Positions 1 to 8,087 of a stretch of 20,052 bases of DNA are shown here, piece after piece (the stretch's first letter is position 1; each line of letters opens with the position of its first letter). Below the pieces are notes generated by a model. That model made no database searches. It saw only the letters and a program-made list of their open reading frames with translations, and was not told where the DNA came from. This stretch comes from JANQTF01 sp036835375 (GTDB taxonomy: Bacteria; Bacteroidota; Bacteroidia; J057): the NCBI GenBank assembly GCA_036835375.1, contig DAITMB010000095.1, forward strand, positions 1 through 20,052. The letters run 5' to 3'. The position numbers and the translations under genes were made by a program.

Positions 1-1
1 T

Positions 2-739
2 GTGGCATTCGCTCTCGTCCCGATCCTTATGCTCGGCGGATACCTATCTTGGAATAAAGCCCGGACGGGATATTGGCACATGTCCAGCATTCAGAATCTG
101 TCCTTGCTGCAATACACCACCACGCACCTTCTCAACCAAGTACACGGCCCTGCGCTGGGTGTGGTCAAAGCCGATTCCATTCTCTCGCTCTCCCTTGCAC
201 AACCTTGCTACCGAGAAGAGCAACTAGTGCTTCAGCAAGCCTGCGCTGCCACCATTCAGCAGCATCCCACGCAGTATGCCTGGCTACATCTTCGGGGCAT
301 GGCGCACTTTTTCTTAGATCCTGGAAGATTCGATTTCTGGGAATTTTTTCGGCTACCAGCTATGGAGAGTGGTTGGCTGAACACTTTTCAACGGGAAGGA
401 TACCGGGGCCTGTGGGCTTCTGCGCAGCGTCTTCCGATCTTTTGGGTGGGACTTTTGATTGGGGTATTGATCGTCAATGTGACGAAACTCGCCGCTTTGG
501 GCTGGTTTTGTTGGCGACATCGCCGCCACGTGATCACTTGGATTCTCTTGCTCTTGTTTGGTTATCTCAGCACCCTCACGGGGACTTCGGGGGCGTCTCG
601 CTTCGCACTTCCGCTGTTTCCCTGGATGCTTTTTTGCGTAGCCTTCTTGCCATTCGGTCGCCGCCCATCAGCAAGTCCCAATAAAAATACGGTCTCGCCA
701 ATTCCTTCCGAAGATCCACACTCTCAAACATCATCGTGA
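2..739 (+). CDS. Multi-pass membrane protein, C-terminal part (possible GT39-like glycosyltransferase)
   Basis: This is the 3' end of a gene whose start lies left of the window; the reading frame is open to the edge, so the GTG at base 2 is probably not the true start. About 245 residues are visible. Hydrophobic segments lie near residues 2-18, 142-165, 178-196 and 203-222, separated by a roughly 120-residue soluble loop that is rich in aromatics. This pattern resembles the C-terminal half of dolichyl-phosphate-mannose mannosyltransferase/ArnT-like integral membrane glycosyltransferases, but the catalytic N-terminal loop is outside the window, so the family is an inference. The tail is hydrophilic, with many Pro and Ser. 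The last 164 bp overlap the end of the convergent flavoprotein gene. Membrane location is well supported; function is not. Confidence 0.6.
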   Translation: MAFALVPILMLGGYLSWNKARTGYWHMSSIQNLSLLQYTTTHLLNQVHGPALGVVKADSILSLSLAQPCYREEQLVLQQACAATIQQHPTQYAWLHLRGMAHFFLDPGRFDFWEFFRLPAMESGWLNTFQREGYRGLWASAQRLPIFWVGLLIGVLIVNVTKLAALGWFCWRHRRHVITWILLLLFGYLSTLTGTSGASRFALPLFPWMLFCVAFLPFGRRPSASPNKNTVSPIPSEDPHSQTSS

Positions 740-1904
740 TCAGAAGTTTGAGGGAGCTGTTTTGATTTGACTTTCGGACAAAAAAATCAAATAACTTGGG
801 GAAACGAACCATTTTCTGCATCGTGCGGCTCAGGCGAAGCTCCTGGCCCAGCTTTCGGTACACAGCATCATCGTAGCTTTGTAGAGATTTGGCATCGAAT
901 GCCTGCTCCGGCCAAAGTCGCAGGATGGTTTGGGCAGCGATCCTGCCGCTGATCATGGCATTGCCTATTCCTTCTCCTGAAAATGGATCAATCAACGAGG
1001 CGGCGTCTCCTACAAGCATGGCTCGCGCGCTGGAAATAGGAATTTTCCGGGAGCCAAGGGGCAGTCCAAATCCCACAATTGGCCCTTCTAATGTCGAATG
1101 ACTAAACCGAGGTGCAATGTCAGGGTGAGATTGCATAATTTCTTCCAGTACTTTGCGGAGTGCGCGAGGCTTCTTAGCCAGGTCAGCGCTGAGCATCCCC
1201 AGCCCTACGTTCGCGGCCCCATTTGGCAATGGGAAAATCCAAAAGTACCCAGGCAGGAGGTCTTCGAGGTAGTGTAATTCAATGAAATTTTTATCGTGGA
1301 ATCCTGTAACTCCTTGCACATAGGCGCGGACACCAGCGCTATGAAAACGCTTGTCCATGTGGCGAATTCCGAGGGATTTTGCTACCTGCGAATGTGCACC
1401 ATCGGCACCAATTACTACTTTCCCATGAAAGACGACTTCGCCCGAACTGACTTCCACGCCTGCCTCGCTGATCTTGACGGCTGTGACAGGGTGCTCCGGA
1501 AACCAGTGTATGTTGTCCGATGCGATGGCTTGCCGTAGCAAGAAGTCATCAAACTCCATCCTTCGCGACACAAAGCCAGGCGCATGTGTCAAAGCATCTA
1601 TATTTCGCTTGAAGGGAATGTCCAGACAATGCCTTCCGGGAGAAAAAAATCGAATCCCGTAGCTTCCGACTTTTTTGGGAAAGTGAAACAAGTGATCTAC
1701 CAGTTCAGGTCGAATGTACTTGAGCACTGCCGTGACCTTCCCGCTGAGGGCATCGCCGCAAATTTTATCGCGTGGAAAATCGTGCTTGTCTAGCAAGGCG
1801 ACACGCAGACCGCTCTCTTGCAGACATAGGGCTGCGGCAGCACCTCCGGGTCCTGCTCCACAGATGATGACATCGTAGGTGTCAGTAAGAGAGGATCCAC
1901 GCAT
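576..1904 (-). CDS. Geranylgeranyl reductase family FAD-dependent oxidoreductase
   Basis: A 442-residue flavoprotein of the geranylgeranyl reductase/halogenase group. The N-terminal dinucleotide site GAGPGG lies at residues 16-21, followed by the family signature FPRDKICGDALSGK (residues 43-56). A VVIGADGAHS motif sits mid-protein and the third FAD motif, VGDAASLIDPFSGEGIG, lies after it. Family members reduce isoprenoid double bonds of lipids or quinone side chains, or hydroxylate/oxidise small molecules; the substrate cannot be told here. I chose the ATG at 1904 because it leaves a normal short N-terminus before the beta strand of the FAD fold. A GTG at 1940 would add 12 residues. The start overlaps the end of the upstream propeller-SPOR gene by 23 bp, which suggests co-transcription. 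The last 164 bp overlap the convergent membrane-protein gene. Confidence 0.87.
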   Translation of the reverse strand: MRGSSLTDTYDVIICGAGPGGAAAALCLQESGLRVALLDKHDFPRDKICGDALSGKVTAVLKYIRPELVDHLFHFPKKVGSYGIRFFSPGRHCLDIPFKRNIDALTHAPGFVSRRMEFDDFLLRQAIASDNIHWFPEHPVTAVKISEAGVEVSSGEVVFHGKVVIGADGAHSQVAKSLGIRHMDKRFHSAGVRAYVQGVTGFHDKNFIELHYLEDLLPGYFWIFPLPNGAANVGLGMLSADLAKKPRALRKVLEEIMQSHPDIAPRFSHSTLEGPIVGFGLPLGSRKIPISSARAMLVGDAASLIDPFSGEGIGNAMISGRIAAQTILRLWPEQAFDAKSLQSYDDAVYRKLGQELRLSRTMQKMVRFPKLFDFFVRKSNQNSSLKLLITMMFESVDLRKELARPYFYWDLLMGGDRMARRLRKKASRETAEVRSETPPKSP

Positions 1905-3501
1905 CCGGATGAATCGTTGCTTTGATACGCGGCAGGGCACTTTTGGCTTCCTCTTGAGTGGAGAATGCCTCTACCGAAATGCGATAGACTGGATCTGTGT
2001 GTAGGATGGTCGCAGAAATATTGCGTGATGACAACTCCTTGAGATAAGCCGAGGCGGGCTTCTCATCCTGAAAACTTCCTACAATGACATGGTAGCGAAG
2101 CTCGCGTGGCCCTGCGGAGCGCTGTCTTGGCTGAGGGGAGACAGTAGCCAGATCGAACGCTGATTGTTGGTCTTGCCCCGAGAGCGGAGGCCGCTGGCCG
2201 CCTGGAGGCGCAGAAGTGGGGGAATGTCCGGCCGTATTTCCTAAGCCAGAGATTTGGCTGCTGGGCTGGCCATAGAGGTAGCGATAAGGCTCTTCCGAAG
2301 GTGATGCGGCTCCTGGGCGATAGGGAGTGGTGCGTGTGGCGGTGGTCCCAGGCGCAGGTGTAGTTCCTCCTGCTAGAGCAGCCGAAAAGTCTTGGTCTGC
2401 AAATACCTGAATCATTCCCGTGTAGCAGGCCACCCAAATATTCCCTGTTTGCGGATCCAGCGTAAGGCCAATCGGCTTCAGCCCCGTGCTGATTCTTTCA
2501 ACTACGCGAAGGTCTTCGCAGCGAACCTTGATGAGATGGGCTTCCTCATAGTCCACGACATACACAAATTGATGATCACTGGAAAAGCTCATGGAGCGGG
2601 CTTCTCGGCCCACTTTGACCTTGGAAACGACTTCCCGACGCACAAGATCCACCTTGGCTACTTCTCCCAGGCGCGAAAGGGAGAGGTACAAGAAGCGATC
2701 CGATGGGTCGAGGCACAAATGACGGGGCGTTTTCCCTACGTTATCTATCCAGCTCAAGGTGAATTCACTCAAGTTGATGACTGCGAGGCGATCTTCGCCC
2801 ATGAGCCCGACGTAGGCATTTCGCGACTTCGAGTCGATTTCTATCCCTCGAGGATAGCGGCCCACTGGCAAGCGTCGGACTTCTTTGCCTTGGGCAATGT
2901 CCACCACACTCACGTCTCCACTACACCAATTGGCGACCAAAAGATATGCACCGTCCGGCGAACAAGTGAGATATTTTGGCACAGCTCCCACTTCGATGAT
3001 TCGCACGATCTCAAGGCTCTGGGTGTTGATTTCGTACAAAAAGCTATGGTCAAAGTGGGCAGATTGTTCGCAATTATCTTGGCCAGGATTCTCAAACCCT
3101 GGGCCATACATTTTGTAGTTAGAAACCCATGCACGACTTCCGTCCGGAGAAAAGGCCACCTCCACGGGAGATCCTTGTGCTGACCCGCGGCGGCCTTCCA
3201 CATGAAATTGATCAAAGTTCACCCGATCCGAAATGGTCTTGATCAAGCGAAAATTGCGGTCATACACGGTGATGCTGTGGCGATACATCATATTTTGTGC
3301 AAAGAACCGCCCGGTGCCCGAGTGTCCGATGCTTTTAGGACGAATGTCGCCAGAGATCGTTTCTACCAATCGAAGGGTCGCTCCCACTTGGTGACGAGGC
3401 CCTTGCGAGGGGGATTTCTCACTTGTCTCAGGAGATGGGAAAAAAGCCATTCCTACACAAGCAACGATGAGAAAGAGCCAATTCGTGAAGAACCGTTTCA
3501 T
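1882..3501 (-). CDS. Secreted YVTN beta-propeller protein with C-terminal SPOR domain
   Basis: A 539-residue protein in three parts. Residues 1-20 or so form a signal peptide (MKRFF then a hydrophobic core). Residues about 45-370 are a YncE-like beta-propeller: repeated blades with SPDG, VANW, DIAQGKEVRRLPVG and similar YVTN-type phrases. A Pro/Thr/Ser/Gln-rich linker of about 90 residues follows. The last 75 residues are a SPOR domain (YHVIVGSFQDEKPASAYLKEL, ending VYRISVEAFSTQEEA), a fold that binds denuded peptidoglycan glycan strands in characterised members. The likely place is therefore the periplasm, near the septum or cell wall; what the propeller binds is unknown. It is the first gene of a pair with the flavoprotein that overlaps its 3' end. 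The ATG at 3501 directly precedes the signal peptide, so the start is well supported. Confidence 0.88.
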   Translation of the reverse strand: MKRFFTNWLFLIVACVGMAFFPSPETSEKSPSQGPRHQVGATLRLVETISGDIRPKSIGHSGTGRFFAQNMMYRHSITVYDRNFRLIKTISDRVNFDQFHVEGRRGSAQGSPVEVAFSPDGSRAWVSNYKMYGPGFENPGQDNCEQSAHFDHSFLYEINTQSLEIVRIIEVGAVPKYLTCSPDGAYLLVANWCSGDVSVVDIAQGKEVRRLPVGRYPRGIEIDSKSRNAYVGLMGEDRLAVINLSEFTLSWIDNVGKTPRHLCLDPSDRFLYLSLSRLGEVAKVDLVRREVVSKVKVGREARSMSFSSDHQFVYVVDYEEAHLIKVRCEDLRVVERISTGLKPIGLTLDPQTGNIWVACYTGMIQVFADQDFSAALAGGTTPAPGTTATRTTPYRPGAASPSEEPYRYLYGQPSSQISGLGNTAGHSPTSAPPGGQRPPLSGQDQQSAFDLATVSPQPRQRSAGPRELRYHVIVGSFQDEKPASAYLKELSSRNISATILHTDPVYRISVEAFSTQEEAKSALPRIKATIHPDAWILSY

Positions 3502-3839
3502 GCGGGGAAAAAGCGCTTATGGTACAGAATTCAAATCGTAAACGGGGGACGTCTCCCTAGCGCTTCATGCTGTCACGGCTTCTGAAGTAAAACAAGCCCT
3601 GAGAGCATACAGATGCACTCTGCGCGCCAAATCGACTACACCCATCTCCGAAGGTAGGAAAAATCCGGCACTGCGCATTTGATAATCTGTTTTATACGAA
3701 AGCACTTTCCCCATACGACGACTCATTTTACCACGAAAAACTAAAGAAATCATGATGCAAACTCGGCGGATGTACCAACGCCTTCCATTTATCTGCTACT
3801 TCGCATCAGGAATATTGATCTTGAGCTTATATTGATATC
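3502..3839. other. Divergent intergenic region
   Basis: These 338 bases separate the minus-strand propeller-SPOR gene from the plus-strand protease-like lipoprotein gene and must carry both promoters. I see no clean TTG/TAnnTTTG pair, no tRNA-like fold and no open frame with protein-like composition. An AAGCGCTT palindrome lies near 3511-3518, and a second AGCGCTT is present near 3559. Confidence 0.6.
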
Positions 3840-5015
3840 ATGAAAACAACCCTTTGCATCATGCTGCTGCTCTTGGTGAGCAGTTGCGTGAGTAATAAAC
3901 GCATGTTTCTCCGTGGCGAACTCTCTTCTCCAGACGTGTTCTATGCAGAAAGTCCGTTTCAGCGAGTACACAAGCTGATGGTCCTAGAAGTGGAGATCGG
4001 TGGCAAAGTCAGGAAGTTCCTATTTGACACAGGTGCTCCCATGGTTATCTCGAAGGAACTTCATGAGGAATTGAATCGAAAAGTTCTCGCAAGCCGCGGC
4101 GTCAAAGATTCGCAAGGTTCATCTCAAGACCTTCAGTATGTGACCCTCCCATCGCTAACCCTTGGTGGGCACACCTTTGATCGGCTCACTGCCATCGTGG
4201 CGGATCTACGGCTCGCACCTGAAATCGCCTGCCTTGGAATCGACGGCATCATTGGGGCAAACCTCATGCGCCACGTCGTTTGGAGCATCGATTTCCAGCG
4301 AGAAATGATCGCTTTTTCAAACGAGCAAGGCGCTTTCCAATCTGACTCCCTGGCCATTCGCTTCCCTTTTCTAGTCAAAAACACCCTCACCCCGGTGATT
4401 GAGGTAGCGGTCAACGACACGACGTTCAAGGGAGTAACCTTTGATACGGGTTATGGTGGCTCCATTAATTTACCTTACGAGCGCGCCAAGGCCTTTGCCT
4501 TCCAAGATATTCCCCTATCGGTCGGGTACCACAGTGCGGGCATATTTGGGTCGGTGATGGACACCGCGATGTATCTTCGGGTGAAAGTAGGAAATCCTGA
4601 TTTGGCGCTCACTGGCACCCCGTTGGTGATTGAAAAAGCCCACGGGAACGACTTGATTGGCATCTCATTCTTGGAGCACTTCCGCGTTGTGATGGATTGG
4701 AAGCAACAAATGATCTCACTTTTTCCTCAGGGTCTCAGCGAGGAATCTCCCTTGTACACCTATGGTATGCTCCCCAAGTTAATAGGAGATACCCTGATTG
4801 TGGGAAGTGTGATCGCAGGTGGAAGGGCCGACAGTCTGGGAATGAAGGTCGGAGATCCGATTGAGGAGTTGAATGGGACGCGACTGCTGCCGCCTTTGAA
4901 GGAAAATTCGTACTGTGACCTGATGTCAACGTTGCGAGAAGCTGTAGAAGAGTCCATCACAGTGAAGCTCCTGGGGCAAGAGGCCGTCGTGCTCCCCCGA
5001 AAAATTCTCTTCTAG
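3840..5015 (+). CDS. Lipoprotein with tandem retropepsin-like aspartyl protease domains and PDZ domain
   Basis: A 391-residue lipoprotein: a hydrophobic N-terminus ends in the lipobox LVSSC with the acylated cysteine at residue 16. Two retropepsin-like halves follow. The first has DTGA at 63-66 and a hydrophobic-hydrophobic-Gly motif GIIGANLM at 136-143. The second has DTGYG at 202-206 and the matching motif LIGISFLEHF at 272-281. A PDZ domain fills about residues 312-380 (GSVIAGGRADSLGMKVGDPIEELNG). One polypeptide therefore carries both catalytic aspartates, so an intramolecular pepsin-like active site is plausible, with the PDZ presenting C-termini of substrates. Family knowledge places such proteins in the cell envelope of Bacteroidota; no substrate is evident. 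It stands alone between a divergent promoter region and a convergent terminator. The ATG at 3840 gives the expected lipoprotein start. Confidence 0.88.
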   Translation: MKTTLCIMLLLLVSSCVSNKRMFLRGELSSPDVFYAESPFQRVHKLMVLEVEIGGKVRKFLFDTGAPMVISKELHEELNRKVLASRGVKDSQGSSQDLQYVTLPSLTLGGHTFDRLTAIVADLRLAPEIACLGIDGIIGANLMRHVVWSIDFQREMIAFSNEQGAFQSDSLAIRFPFLVKNTLTPVIEVAVNDTTFKGVTFDTGYGGSINLPYERAKAFAFQDIPLSVGYHSAGIFGSVMDTAMYLRVKVGNPDLALTGTPLVIEKAHGNDLIGISFLEHFRVVMDWKQQMISLFPQGLSEESPLYTYGMLPKLIGDTLIVGSVIAGGRADSLGMKVGDPIEELNGTRLLPPLKENSYCDLMSTLREAVEESITVKLLGQEAVVLPRKILF

Positions 5016-5078
5016 TCCTTGCTACAACTTCAACACCTATGTAGCACCGGTGCACGCTCCGAACTGTTTACTTATAGT

Positions 5079-5132
5079 AAAAAAGGCGCTTGATGTAAGA
5101 TCAAATAACGGATTTGACCTCTCACCAAGCGC
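5079..5132 (-). terminator. Long hairpin terminator of the DUF1080-Gfo/Idh operon
   Basis: On the minus strand 5132-5086 folds into a 21-position stem with a 5-nt loop (CCGTT). The outer arm GCGCTTG/CAAGCGC and inner arm TCAAAT/ATTTGA pair perfectly. The 8-nt middle section pairs through G-U wobbles with a single A-A mismatch. Six U residues follow (5084-5079). The same bases read on the plus strand give A-C mismatches instead of wobbles, so the structure favours minus-strand RNA, i.e. the end of the Gfo/Idh gene 88 nt upstream. Confidence 0.85.
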
Positions 5133-5219
5133 TTATATCCAAGAGAATGAACGTATGAACTTTTGAGTGTTCGCTAATTCAAGCGTACGTTTCGTCATAA
5201 ATTGCATTGAGCGCTACAC

Positions 5220-6542
5220 TCATACAGAGATTTCCCAGCCTTTTTCATATTCTCTGGCCCAATCCTGCATGGCTTTGGGGTGATTGATCGCGCGACCCGT
5301 AGCGGGGTCAATGTCCAACACACCGCCGTGATCATAGGCCATGTTGGCCAAGTGGCATAGCATGGTGCTCTTGGCGGCATCAGCGATGGGTGCCCGAAGC
5401 TCTTCCCCCTCACGGATCCCGTTGGCTAGGTTGATGAAGTGGTACACATCTAGTTGGCCTCCGCCTTGCGTGTCGATGGTCTTAGAAAACGCAGCCTCGT
5501 TCACTTTTTTGAGGGAATTTCCCTTGGGATCAAATGCTTCGTAATAGTTTCGGGTGAACACCGCGTAGCCTTTGGAGCCGTACACCATCGACCCCCTACC
5601 CATGCCCAAATGTCCCTCCTCAATGCAGCTCCGGCCCTCCCAAGAGATCATTTTGCCTCCTTCATACTCGAAATTGACGACATTGGTGTCTGGAAATTCC
5701 CAATCATCCTGAAAGAAATAACGCCCTCCGGAAGAAGTCACGCGCTTGGGAAAGTCCACGCCCATCGCCCATCGACAGATGTCGATTTCATGGGTACCAT
5801 TGTTGTGTACTTCTCCTGTGCCCCAATGCTTGAACCAGTGCCAATTGTAATGCACCACATTATCCATGAACGGCTTTCTGGGTGCAGGGCCTTGCCACAG
5901 TTCCCAATCCAACCATTCGGGCACGGCAGCAGGCTTGCCTTTTCCGATGGAGGTACGCCCATTGGAATACCATGCTTTCCCATAGTGGACGTCACCGATG
6001 AGACCGCCGCGAATATCCTGGATCCCTTGAATCGAAGAAGGGGCCGAGCGCTGCTGATTGCCCATTTGGACGTGCTTACCGTAGCGAGCTTGCGCTTCGA
6101 TCATCATCTCCGCCTCGCGTCCATTGTGCGAACAGGGCTTTTCGACATACACATGTTTGCCAGCTTGCAGGGCCATAATGGTCATGGGTCCGTGCCAATG
6201 CTCCGGCGTGGCAATGGTCACCACGTCAATATCTGCTTGCTCCAAAAGCTTGCGAAAGTCGCGGAATCCCTTGGGAACTTTGCCCGTGGCATCTTTGATG
6301 CGCTGCTGTGCTTTCGCCAAGGCGCGCGAATCCACATCACAGATGTACCCCACTTCGCAATTCGGGGACTGAATAATGGCATCAAGGTGAGCATTTCCCC
6401 GGCTAAATACGCCGACGACCGCGAACACGAGTTTATCGTTTGCTCCGAGAATGCGCGAAAAACCTGTGCTTTGAATCCCCAAAAAAAGACCTGCAGCAGC
6501 TGATTTTTTCAGAAAATCTCTGCGTGATGCGTAGTTGTTCAT
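5220..6542 (-). CDS. Tat-exported Gfo/Idh/MocA family oxidoreductase
   Basis: A 440-residue NAD(P)-dependent sugar oxidoreductase-like protein. The N-terminus carries a twin-arginine signal (SRRDFLKKSAAAGLFLG, residues 7-23), so it is exported folded with its cofactor. The Rossmann motif VVGVFSRGNAH lies at 42-52, the catalytic-lysine motif EKP at 135-137, and the C-terminal domain signature HNNGTHEIDICRW at 246-258. The ATG at 6542 was chosen because it directly precedes the Tat signal; longer frames upstream run through the intergenic gap and the end of the DUF1080 gene. It lies 40 nt after the DUF1080 stop on the same strand, most likely in one operon. In characterised Bacteroidota systems such enzymes oxidise glycosides to 3-keto-sugars, or act as NAD-dependent GH109-type glycosidases; which applies here is not visible. 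Terminator at 5132-5079. Confidence 0.9.
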   Translation of the reverse strand: MNNYASRRDFLKKSAAAGLFLGIQSTGFSRILGANDKLVFAVVGVFSRGNAHLDAIIQSPNCEVGYICDVDSRALAKAQQRIKDATGKVPKGFRDFRKLLEQADIDVVTIATPEHWHGPMTIMALQAGKHVYVEKPCSHNGREAEMMIEAQARYGKHVQMGNQQRSAPSSIQGIQDIRGGLIGDVHYGKAWYSNGRTSIGKGKPAAVPEWLDWELWQGPAPRKPFMDNVVHYNWHWFKHWGTGEVHNNGTHEIDICRWAMGVDFPKRVTSSGGRYFFQDDWEFPDTNVVNFEYEGGKMISWEGRSCIEEGHLGMGRGSMVYGSKGYAVFTRNYYEAFDPKGNSLKKVNEAAFSKTIDTQGGGQLDVYHFINLANGIREGEELRAPIADAAKSTMLCHLANMAYDHGGVLDIDPATGRAINHPKAMQDWAREYEKGWEISV

Positions 6543-6582
6543 ATAGGTAGGTGTTGATATAGCGGAAATAAATGGGCGAAGA

Positions 6583-7962
6583 TCAGAATTCACGAATCTT
6601 GATGCTGCGAAATGATACCTCATCTCCGTGGTCTTGCAGCAAAATGTGCCCCGACGCCGCTTCTCCAAAACCCGGGATGCTCTTGTACTTGCTGTAAGCA
6701 ATCAAAGAGCGAAACATCTGGTTATGCCGCTCATAGGTGACCACCAGTCCCCCGTTAAGCCAATGCTCCACGTGGTCGCCTCGCACCACGATGCGGGCGT
6801 GATTCCAGTTTCCGACCCCACGAAAATCCTTGGGGCGCTCCGGCACAGACAAGTTCTGCGCAGCGATAAGATCATAGAGCGAGCCGACGGTCCGGTTGCC
6901 AGCTACGCCAAGTTTTGCGTCAGGATGTTTGACATCATCCAGAATCTGATATTCCAGCCCGAATGCAGAACCCGCCCCTTGATTGAGTCCGGGATCCACA
7001 AAGTATTTGATGCCGCTATTAGCCCCTTCAGTAATCTTGAATTCTAATGACAACTCAAAGTTGCTGAATTGATCCACGGTCACAATATCGCCATAGGCCG
7101 TGGACTCTCCTCCTCCGGAAGATTGAATGGTCAATACCCCATCTTTCATGACCCAGCCCGAAGTCGGAAAGCCTTCGAGCTTGGCCCCACGCCAGCCATT
7201 GGATGTGCTTCCGTCCCAAAGCAAGCGCCAACCCATGCGCGATTCTTGCTCCGAGAGCGTGTTGGGAACCATGTTGTGTTGATAGACACTGGGGGAGATA
7301 AACTCACGCGAGGATTCAAGATCAGTTGTCTTGATCCGAATATCACGAAATCTCACCTGTGTGCCAATGAGATCGGGGCGATCATTCGCAATGCTGTGAA
7401 CTTGCAGCGCAATAAAGCCCGAAGACGTCATGTCATCCACGAGGTTGGTGCAGGGCACGCCATTGAGCCAAGTCCGTATTTCGTTTCCTATGGCTTCAAT
7501 GCGGACGGTATTCCAGACAGCTTGGTTATAGGCACTTTTGGCAGGCGTATTATAAGAAAGTGGATATAGCCATCCGCGCCGCCCCTCGTCGTAGATACCA
7601 CCAGTGTAGGCGCGAGGAGAAGGATCAATTTCATATTGATAGCCATGTACGCGACCATTCTGGTAGGAAGGCGAGCTGAGGCTACGAAACTGAACACCTG
7701 TGTTGAGGCGGGGGTCCACCTGAAACGCTAGTTCGAGAATGAAGTCGCCGTAGTCTTTTTTGGTACAAAGAAAGCTGTTGGGGCTATTCGCGATAGCAGT
7801 TCCGACGATGACACCATTTTCAACCGTGTAGGGTGCTTCGCCCCCTCGCTGGACCCAGCCATCCAGATTATTTCCATTAAAAAGAGGTTCCCAGCCGTCT
7901 TGAGCTACAAGAAGCCCAGACGAGAGAACACACGTTAGGCACAAAAGTGTTTTGAAGTTCAT
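6583..7962 (-). CDS. Tandem DUF1080 (3-keto-disaccharide hydrolase family) exported protein
   Basis: A 459-residue exported protein with a Sec signal (residues 1-20, ending LLVAQ) and two DUF1080 domains. Domain one spans about 22-212, beginning GWEPLFNGNNLDGW and ending RFRDIRI. Domain two spans about 243-459, beginning GWRLLWDGSTSNGW and ending SFRSIKIREF. DUF1080 is a concanavalin-like jelly-roll family (PF06439), members of which cleave 3-keto-glycosides made by Gfo/Idh-type dehydrogenases. That the partner gene lies directly downstream supports this role in the periplasm. Most members have one domain or one plus other modules, so the duplication is worth noting. The start at 7962 is set by the signal peptide; the frame stays open for 85 codons upstream, but that stretch is leader DNA. 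A LacI-like palindrome and a short hairpin lie in the leader. Confidence 0.9.
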   Translation of the reverse strand: MNFKTLLCLTCVLSSGLLVAQDGWEPLFNGNNLDGWVQRGGEAPYTVENGVIVGTAIANSPNSFLCTKKDYGDFILELAFQVDPRLNTGVQFRSLSSPSYQNGRVHGYQYEIDPSPRAYTGGIYDEGRRGWLYPLSYNTPAKSAYNQAVWNTVRIEAIGNEIRTWLNGVPCTNLVDDMTSSGFIALQVHSIANDRPDLIGTQVRFRDIRIKTTDLESSREFISPSVYQHNMVPNTLSEQESRMGWRLLWDGSTSNGWRGAKLEGFPTSGWVMKDGVLTIQSSGGGESTAYGDIVTVDQFSNFELSLEFKITEGANSGIKYFVDPGLNQGAGSAFGLEYQILDDVKHPDAKLGVAGNRTVGSLYDLIAAQNLSVPERPKDFRGVGNWNHARIVVRGDHVEHWLNGGLVVTYERHNQMFRSLIAYSKYKSIPGFGEAASGHILLQDHGDEVSFRSIKIREF

Positions 7963-7981
7963 AGTGATAGGTAGTAGAATC

Positions 7982-7998
7982 TTCCTGAAAATCAGGAA
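7982..7998. promoter_or_regulatory. Perfect 7-bp inverted repeat in DUF1080 leader
   Basis: TTCCTGA AAA TCAGGAA is a 17-bp perfect inverted repeat, 20-36 nt upstream of the DUF1080 start codon. It could be an operator half-site pair or a small leader hairpin. There is no U-run after it, so it is not a terminator. Confidence 0.45.
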
Positions 7999-8087
7999 TG
8001 AGTAGGTGTTTTGGAACGACAGGCCACGCAGCATACAACTGAATGCGAAGCCAATGTGAAACGAATAACGGGTTTTCTTTAGAAAGA

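Noticed and set aside
2392..3183. Open frame of 263 codons antisense to the propeller-SPOR gene
   Set aside because: It has no signal, domain or protein-like composition; the minus strand holds clear propeller blades.
5027..5053. TGCTAC/GTAGCA repeat and GCACCGGTGC palindrome as a plus-strand terminator
   Set aside because: Short stems with no T-run after them; they may be chance or weak pairing only.
5454..6503. Open frame of 349 codons antisense to the Gfo/Idh gene
   Set aside because: The minus-strand gene has a Tat signal and family motifs throughout; the antisense product has no recognisable domain.
6543..6701. N-terminal extension of the Gfo/Idh protein by 53 residues
   Set aside because: It would overlap the end of the DUF1080 gene and put the Tat signal inside the chain; the ATG at 6542 fits.
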